Shown here: positions 60,443-64,000 of the stretch, piece after piece
Layout: every line of letters begins with the position of its first letter
Numbering within the stretch: the stretch's first letter is position 1
Assembly (NCBI GenBank): GCA_016285455.1
Contig: JAEEQS010000006.1
Location: 62,001-126,000, forward strand
Source: Bacteroidales bacterium
GTDB taxonomy: Bacteria; Bacteroidota; Bacteroidia; Bacteroidales; UBA932
Reading direction: 5' to 3'
Length of the DNA: 64,000 bases
Notes under the pieces: model-generated
What the model was told of the DNA's origin: nothing
What the model saw: only the letters and a program-made list of their open reading frames with translations
The model's database searches: none
Program-made: the position numbers and the translations under genes

Positions 60443-60911
60443 CGTCTTCTGCGTCTTCGTCTCCAATTTCGTCTCCAAGTTCCGGAGTGATGTTGTCAAG
60501 AGTGTCGAACTTGCTGTCGAACTGGCCGGGAATCCTTCCCTTTTCCGCAACCAGCCTTGGATAGGAAACGTGTGAAAGGTATTCCACTTCTGATATGAAA
60601 CTCAGAACCATATACTTGTTCTTGGTTACGTCAAACACGTAATGGAGAGACGTAGCACCGCTTTCCAGAGTCTTGGCAAGACTCACTCCGTCTATGGTTC
60701 CGCTGCCCAGGTCAAACAGCCCGTACATAGCCTTGAGCTTTCCTGCACCGTCATATGCCCTGAAGGCAATCATCTGGTCCGGAGCAAAATCCAGATCGTT
60801 TACAAGGAATTTGTTAAGGGCAAAAAGAGTCATATCGTCCTTTAGCTCATACTCTCTGAAAAACACCTTGTTAGAAGGGAAAGTAACCTTGTATCTGAAA
60901 ATCGTAGGCAT
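60426..60911 (-). CDS. pRiA4b ORF-3-like domain protein
   Basis: A 161-residue protein whose N-terminal 110 residues (IFRYKVTFPSNKVFFREYELKDDMTLFALNKFLVNDLDF ... FDLGSGTIDGVSLAK) resemble the plasmid pRiA4b ORF-3-like fold, of unknown function. The C-terminus is a strongly acidic tail (ELGDEIGDEDAEDDASEE). It lies 11 bases after the acyl-CoA reductase gene and overlaps miaA, so all three are probably one transcript. Confidence 0.72.
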   Translation of the reverse strand: MPTIFRYKVTFPSNKVFFREYELKDDMTLFALNKFLVNDLDFAPDQMIAFRAYDGAGKLKAMYGLFDLGSGTIDGVSLAKTLESGATSLHYVFDVTKNKYMVLSFISEVEYLSHVSYPRLVAEKGRIPGQFDSKFDTLDNITPELGDEIGDEDAEDDASEE

Positions 60912-60922
60912 AACCTGTTTTT

Positions 60923-61969
60923 TTATCTGTTAAGAGGTAGAACTCCGCATCCTTCCAGAATGGCTTCCGGGGTGTTGATTCCATCCATCCAGTCGTCTAT
61001 CTGGGGAGACTGCGCAATACCAAAGTTAGTGAATTTTTTCTGTATAGAATCGCGATGGAGGCTGCAGAAAGAGTCAATTTCTGAACTATTGCGGTAAAAG
61101 GCATAGCGGATGCTTCCCAGAGGAGGAAAAGGAACGGAAGATTCCTCAGCGATGAAAAAGCCGCCGTCTATAAAAGGCACGCCTTCCATTATGTCAATAG
61201 CCCTTTGCCTTAGATAGCCGGACCTGAAAGGGTTGATGTTTTTCACTTTTTCCCCCATTACAGATGCAGCCTTCACTATTCGCTGAATGTCAAATCCTTC
61301 CGGCAAAAACAGATAGGATATGCTCCGGCATCCCAGGCCGCAGTAAAGAAAGATGTCTTCAGTCAGAAGCCGCAAGTCTTCATCTGTCTCTTTTCCGCTC
61401 AAGACTCCCAGGGAAAACCGGGAACCCCTGGCCAGAATAGGAACGCCCGGAAACTCGTCTTTCAGCAAAGCTTTGTTGGAATCCGAACCGGCAAAAAGCA
61501 GAAAATCGAGCTTTCCTTTGTATTCTCTCAAGAAAGACTTGTCTTCAAAAGAAATACCGGATACAATTTCAGGAGAAATCCTTTCAAGCATCTCCACAAT
61601 GGCAGGCATAAGAAAACGGTCTTTTGAAGAAACCTTCACCCTGGCCTTTGCTCCGGTAGAAAGCACGCACAGAAGGTCGTGAAATCCCACTGCAGGAATG
61701 TTGCCCGCCATAATAATTCCCACGGTTTTGCCCTCCATCTTTCTGCGGAAAAGATCTCTATCTCCCTCTGGCCCATCAGAATATGAGAGAAGTCTTTCCA
61801 AAGCCTCTTCACTCAGGTAATTCTCAGCGATTTTCCTGAAGGCGGTTCCTATCATATAAGGGGTGAAGAACGGATTCTCTTCTCCAGCCTTCGCAAACAC
61901 TTCAGAAGGCCTCAGCATTTCATCGCCGAGACTCCTGAAACTCCGTATGAATTCCTTCCTTGAGAACAT
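60923..61969 (-). CDS. acyl-CoA reductase (LuxC-like)
   Basis: A 348-residue aldehyde-dehydrogenase-superfamily protein. The nucleotide fold is marked by GIIMAGNIPAVGFHDLLCVL and the catalytic cysteine by DIFLYCGLGCRSISYLF. LuxC-type enzymes reduce acyl-CoA to the aldehyde. In Bacteroidales such a gene is often found beside serC and serA, as here, but its physiological substrate is not known. The -7 box lies almost directly against the start codon. Confidence 0.82.
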   Translation of the reverse strand: MFSRKEFIRSFRSLGDEMLRPSEVFAKAGEENPFFTPYMIGTAFRKIAENYLSEEALERLLSYSDGPEGDRDLFRRKMEGKTVGIIMAGNIPAVGFHDLLCVLSTGAKARVKVSSKDRFLMPAIVEMLERISPEIVSGISFEDKSFLREYKGKLDFLLFAGSDSNKALLKDEFPGVPILARGSRFSLGVLSGKETDEDLRLLTEDIFLYCGLGCRSISYLFLPEGFDIQRIVKAASVMGEKVKNINPFRSGYLRQRAIDIMEGVPFIDGGFFIAEESSVPFPPLGSIRYAFYRNSSEIDSFCSLHRDSIQKKFTNFGIAQSPQIDDWMDGINTPEAILEGCGVLPLNR

Positions 61970-61970
61970 A

Positions 61971-62001
61971 TTGCAAATTTACCAAAAAGGGCCTACCTTT
62001 A
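61971..62001. promoter_or_regulatory. compact divergent promoter region of acyl-CoA reductase and YigZ genes
   Basis: Minus strand: TAAATTTG at 61974-61981, with its downstream end five bases from the acyl-CoA reductase ATG, implying a nearly leaderless mRNA. Plus strand: TTG at 61971-61973, 20 bases, TACCTTTA at 61994-62001, six bases before the YigZ ATG, again an extremely short leader. Confidence 0.5.
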
Positions 62002-62006
62002 CAACA

Positions 62007-62630
62007 ATGGAAAAAGCCTCTACAAAACAGACTTTGGCCCCGGATGATTATCTGAGCATCAAGGCCTCTTCTGAAGGTCTTTACAAGGACAACGGCAGCC
62101 GTTTCCTTTCTTTGGCCTATTCCGTAAAAAGCGCTGAAGAGGCTGAGGAAATCGTAAAGAAGCTCCGCAAGGAACACTATGACGCCACCCATCACTGCTA
62201 CGCCTACCGCATAGGCCTGAAGGGTGAACCTTGGAGAGCCAACGACGACGGCGAGCCTTCCGGAACAGCCGGAAGACCAATTCTGGGCGAGCTTCTTTCC
62301 AGGAATCTCAGCGATATTCTGGTGGTTGTAGTCCGCTGGTTCGGCGGAGTAAAGCTAGGAGTGCCTGGGCTTATCAAAGCCTACAGGACGGCCACCCAGG
62401 AAGCCCTTCTCAACGCAGAAACCATAACAAAGACAGCCACGCTGCCTATAAAAATAACCTTCCCTTACAGCCAGACAGACAAGGTGCTCCGTGAGCTCAG
62501 GAAAAGAAACATAGAAGACTCTGACAAGAAATTTGAGGAAGAATGCTCCCTGACTGCCCACGTTCCGCTGAGCATGACTGAATCGCTGAAGGAAATTCTG
62601 CTTAAAATAGAGGATGTAAGAATAGATTGA
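62007..62630 (+). CDS. YigZ/IMPACT family protein
   Basis: A 207-residue member of the UPF0029/IMPACT family. The N-terminal half contains the conserved block HHCYAYRIGL.....RANDDGEPSGTAGRPIL and VVVRWFGGVKLGVPGLIKAYR. The C-terminal part is the UPF0029 ferredoxin-like domain. Bacterial YigZ has no settled function. The ATG at 62007 is chosen because the family block starts right after it; the longer frame overlaps the divergent gene. Confidence 0.9.
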   Translation: MEKASTKQTLAPDDYLSIKASSEGLYKDNGSRFLSLAYSVKSAEEAEEIVKKLRKEHYDATHHCYAYRIGLKGEPWRANDDGEPSGTAGRPILGELLSRNLSDILVVVVRWFGGVKLGVPGLIKAYRTATQEALLNAETITKTATLPIKITFPYSQTDKVLRELRKRNIEDSDKKFEEECSLTAHVPLSMTESLKEILLKIEDVRID

Positions 62631-62643
62631 TGCTTAAAATTTA

Positions 62644-62651
62644 TATCTTTG
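62644..62651 (+). promoter_or_regulatory. -7 box for serC
   Basis: TATCTTTG is an exact TAnnTTTG match, 41 bases before the serC ATG. No -33 TTTG at standard spacing is visible. Confidence 0.6.
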
Positions 62652-62692
62652 AAGATTGAATCAATAATGAACTATTAACAATAAAATACATC

Positions 62693-63790
62693 ATGAAAAA
62701 AGCTTATAATTTCTTTGCCGGCCCTTGTGTTCTTCCTGAGGAGGCAATCAACTCAACTATTGACGCTTTGAAGGATTTTGCCGGCACCGGCATTCCGTTG
62801 ATTTCAATCTCCCACAGAAGCAAGGAGTGGGAAGGCGTAATGAACGAGTGCAGGGCTTTGTGGAAAGAACTGCTGCAGGTTCCTGACAACTACCACATTG
62901 TATTCCTGGGCGGCGGCGCAAGCCTCCAGTTCCTGTATGTGGCAATGAACCTGTTCGAGAACAAGGCAGGTTACCTGGAGACCGGAGTATGGGCTAAGAA
63001 AGCCCTCAAGGAGGCCCAAGGAATTGCAAAGAGCCGCGGCAAGGAAGGCGCAGCTTTCGCAGTTGCTTCTTCTGCAGACAAGACTTACTGCTACATCCCT
63101 AAGGGATACGAGATTCCAACAGATCTGGACTACTTCCACATCACCACCAACAACACCATCTACGGAACTGAGATCAAGTACGATATGGACTGCCCTGTAA
63201 CCTTGGTTGCAGATATGTCTTCAGACATTATGAGCCGTCCTGTAGACGTTTCCAAGTACGGCCTTATCTACGGAGGCGCACAGAAGAACGTAGGTCCTGC
63301 AGGCGTTATCTTCGCCATCATCCGCGACGATGTTCTTGGAAAGGTTTCCAGCTACATCCCTACAATGCTCGATTACAGAACTCATATCGAGAAAGAGAGT
63401 ATGTTCAACACTCCTCCTGTATTTGCCATCTACGTTATGACCCAGACTCTGAAGTGGCTCAAGGGTATCGGCGGAGTTGAGGCTATCAACAAGATCAATG
63501 TCCAGAAAGCCAATATGCTGTACGAGGAAATCGAGCGCAACAAGCTGTTCGTAGGCACTGCAAATCCTGAGGACCGTTCAATAATGAATGTATGCTTCGT
63601 GATGAATCCTGAGTACAAAGAACTGGAGGCAAGCTTCCTGGATTATGCAAAGGCAAACGGAATGATGGGCGTGAAGGGTCACCGTTCAGTAGGCGGCTTC
63701 AGGGCTTCCATCTACAACGCCTGCCCAATCGAGAGCGTTCAGGCTCTTATCAAGTGCATGCAGGATTTCGAAAGGCAGAATGTTAAATAA
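62693..63790 (+). CDS. serC: phosphoserine aminotransferase
   Basis: The second step of serine synthesis, 3-phosphohydroxypyruvate to phosphoserine (PLP enzyme, also used for pyridoxine). It is 365 residues; the start [21 protein letters not shown] near residue 70, the PLP-lysine region [13 protein letters not shown] and the end [18 protein letters not shown] are the SerC blocks. serA follows nine bases later. Confidence 0.96.
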   Translation: MKKAYNFFAGPCVLPEEAINSTIDALKDFAGTGIPLISISHRSKEWEGVMNECRALWKELLQVPDNYHIVFLGGGASLQFLYVAMNLFENKAGYLETGVWAKKALKEAQGIAKSRGKEGAAFAVASSADKTYCYIPKGYEIPTDLDYFHITTNNTIYGTEIKYDMDCPVTLVADMSSDIMSRPVDVSKYGLIYGGAQKNVGPAGVIFAIIRDDVLGKVSSYIPTMLDYRTHIEKESMFNTPPVFAIYVMTQTLKWLKGIGGVEAINKINVQKANMLYEEIERNKLFVGTANPEDRSIMNVCFVMNPEYKELEASFLDYAKANGMMGVKGHRSVGGFRASIYNACPIESVQALIKCMQDFERQNVK

Positions 63791-63799
63791 TTAACAGAT

Positions 63800-64000
63800 A
63801 TGAAAGTACTTATCGCTACAGAAAAACCTTTCTCCAGCAAGGCTGTAGAAGGCATAAAGAATATAGTTGAGGGAGCTGGCCACACATTTGCGGCTCTTGA
63901 GAAATACGGAACAGAAGACAAGCTTCTGGAGGCTGTTGCAGATGCAGACGCCCTGATCGTTCGTTCAGACAAGGTCACCAAGGCTGTCGTTGACGCCGCA
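63800..64000 (+). CDS. serA: D-3-phosphoglycerate dehydrogenase, 3' end outside window
   Basis: Only the first 67 codons are present. They encode a start typical of the 2-hydroxyacid dehydrogenase catalytic domain (MKVLIATEKPFSSKAVEGI ... ADALIVRSDKVTKAVVDAA), with the VRS-x-KV segment of the substrate pocket. The position directly behind serC makes SerA the natural reading. Confidence 0.9.
   Translation, partial: MKVLIATEKPFSSKAVEGIKNIVEGAGHTFAALEKYGTEDKLLEAVADADALIVRSDKVTKAVVDAA

Overview
The window is chromosomal DNA from a member of the Bacteroidota, most likely order Bacteroidales. The evidence is the murC-ftsQ-ftsA-ftsZ cluster with a Bacteroidota-type FtsZ tail, many promoters with the phylum's -7 box (TAnnTTTG) and almost no Shine-Dalgarno sequences, a radical-SAM/lipoprotein pair of the kind known from Bacteroidales, and a TonB/ExbB/ExbD energy-transduction operon. 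I cannot name a genus. No rRNA or tRNA gene is visible.

Layout. 1-6176 (+): end of murC, then ftsQ, ftsA, ftsZ and gltX. 6166-9464: GNAT acetyltransferase, NhaA antiporter, a secreted protein with a lysine-rich helical tail, and a C_GCAxxG_C_C redox protein. 9465-10103: non-coding, with a convincing small-RNA gene (promoter, rod-shaped fold, terminator). 10104-20064 (-): a compact, AT-rich four-gene defence operon, brxP-brxC-pglZ-brxL, read as a type 4 BREX system. Its first gene is a DndC/PAPS-reductase-like enzyme with a ferredoxin module, and there is no DNA methyltransferase. 20065-24162: an accessory stretch of small genes (TonB-C protein, orphan XRE regulator, beta-carbonic anhydrase, DUF1016/YhcG nuclease, HicB-like protein, a 24-codon ORF with a strong RBS). 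It is dense in unexplained repeats: a REP-like inverted pair, a duplicated divergent promoter block exactly 1010 bp apart, and five palindromes sharing the core RCAANTTGY. 24163-30638: lipoprotein, large RING-like/TerD protein, AI-2E family permease, rSAM-associated lipoprotein with its radical-SAM/SPASM enzyme, and a strongly cysteine-rich repeat lipoprotein. 30785-64000: mostly housekeeping: galE, tonB, udk, asnS, an alkaline phosphatase/SGNH fusion, exbB-X-exbD-exbD, ansA, tatD, dprA, queA, truB, rpiB, S41 protease, dCMP deaminase, acyl-CoA synthetase, ABC exporter, DUF3352-like protein, FKBP, agmatinase-like, kpsF, recQ, SLC13 transporter, miaA, acyl-CoA reductase, YigZ, serC and the start of serA.

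How parts work together. The fts genes build the division septum. The ExbB/ExbD operon with the TonB-like proteins would power outer-membrane transport. The BREX genes should act as one phage-defence unit: BrxP chemistry, BrxC and BrxL AAA+ ATPases, and PglZ phosphatase-fold protein. The strongest candidates for something little described are the BREX locus with a sulfur-chemistry enzyme in place of a methylase, and the palindrome family around DUF1016, where two copies differ only by mutually compensating changes.
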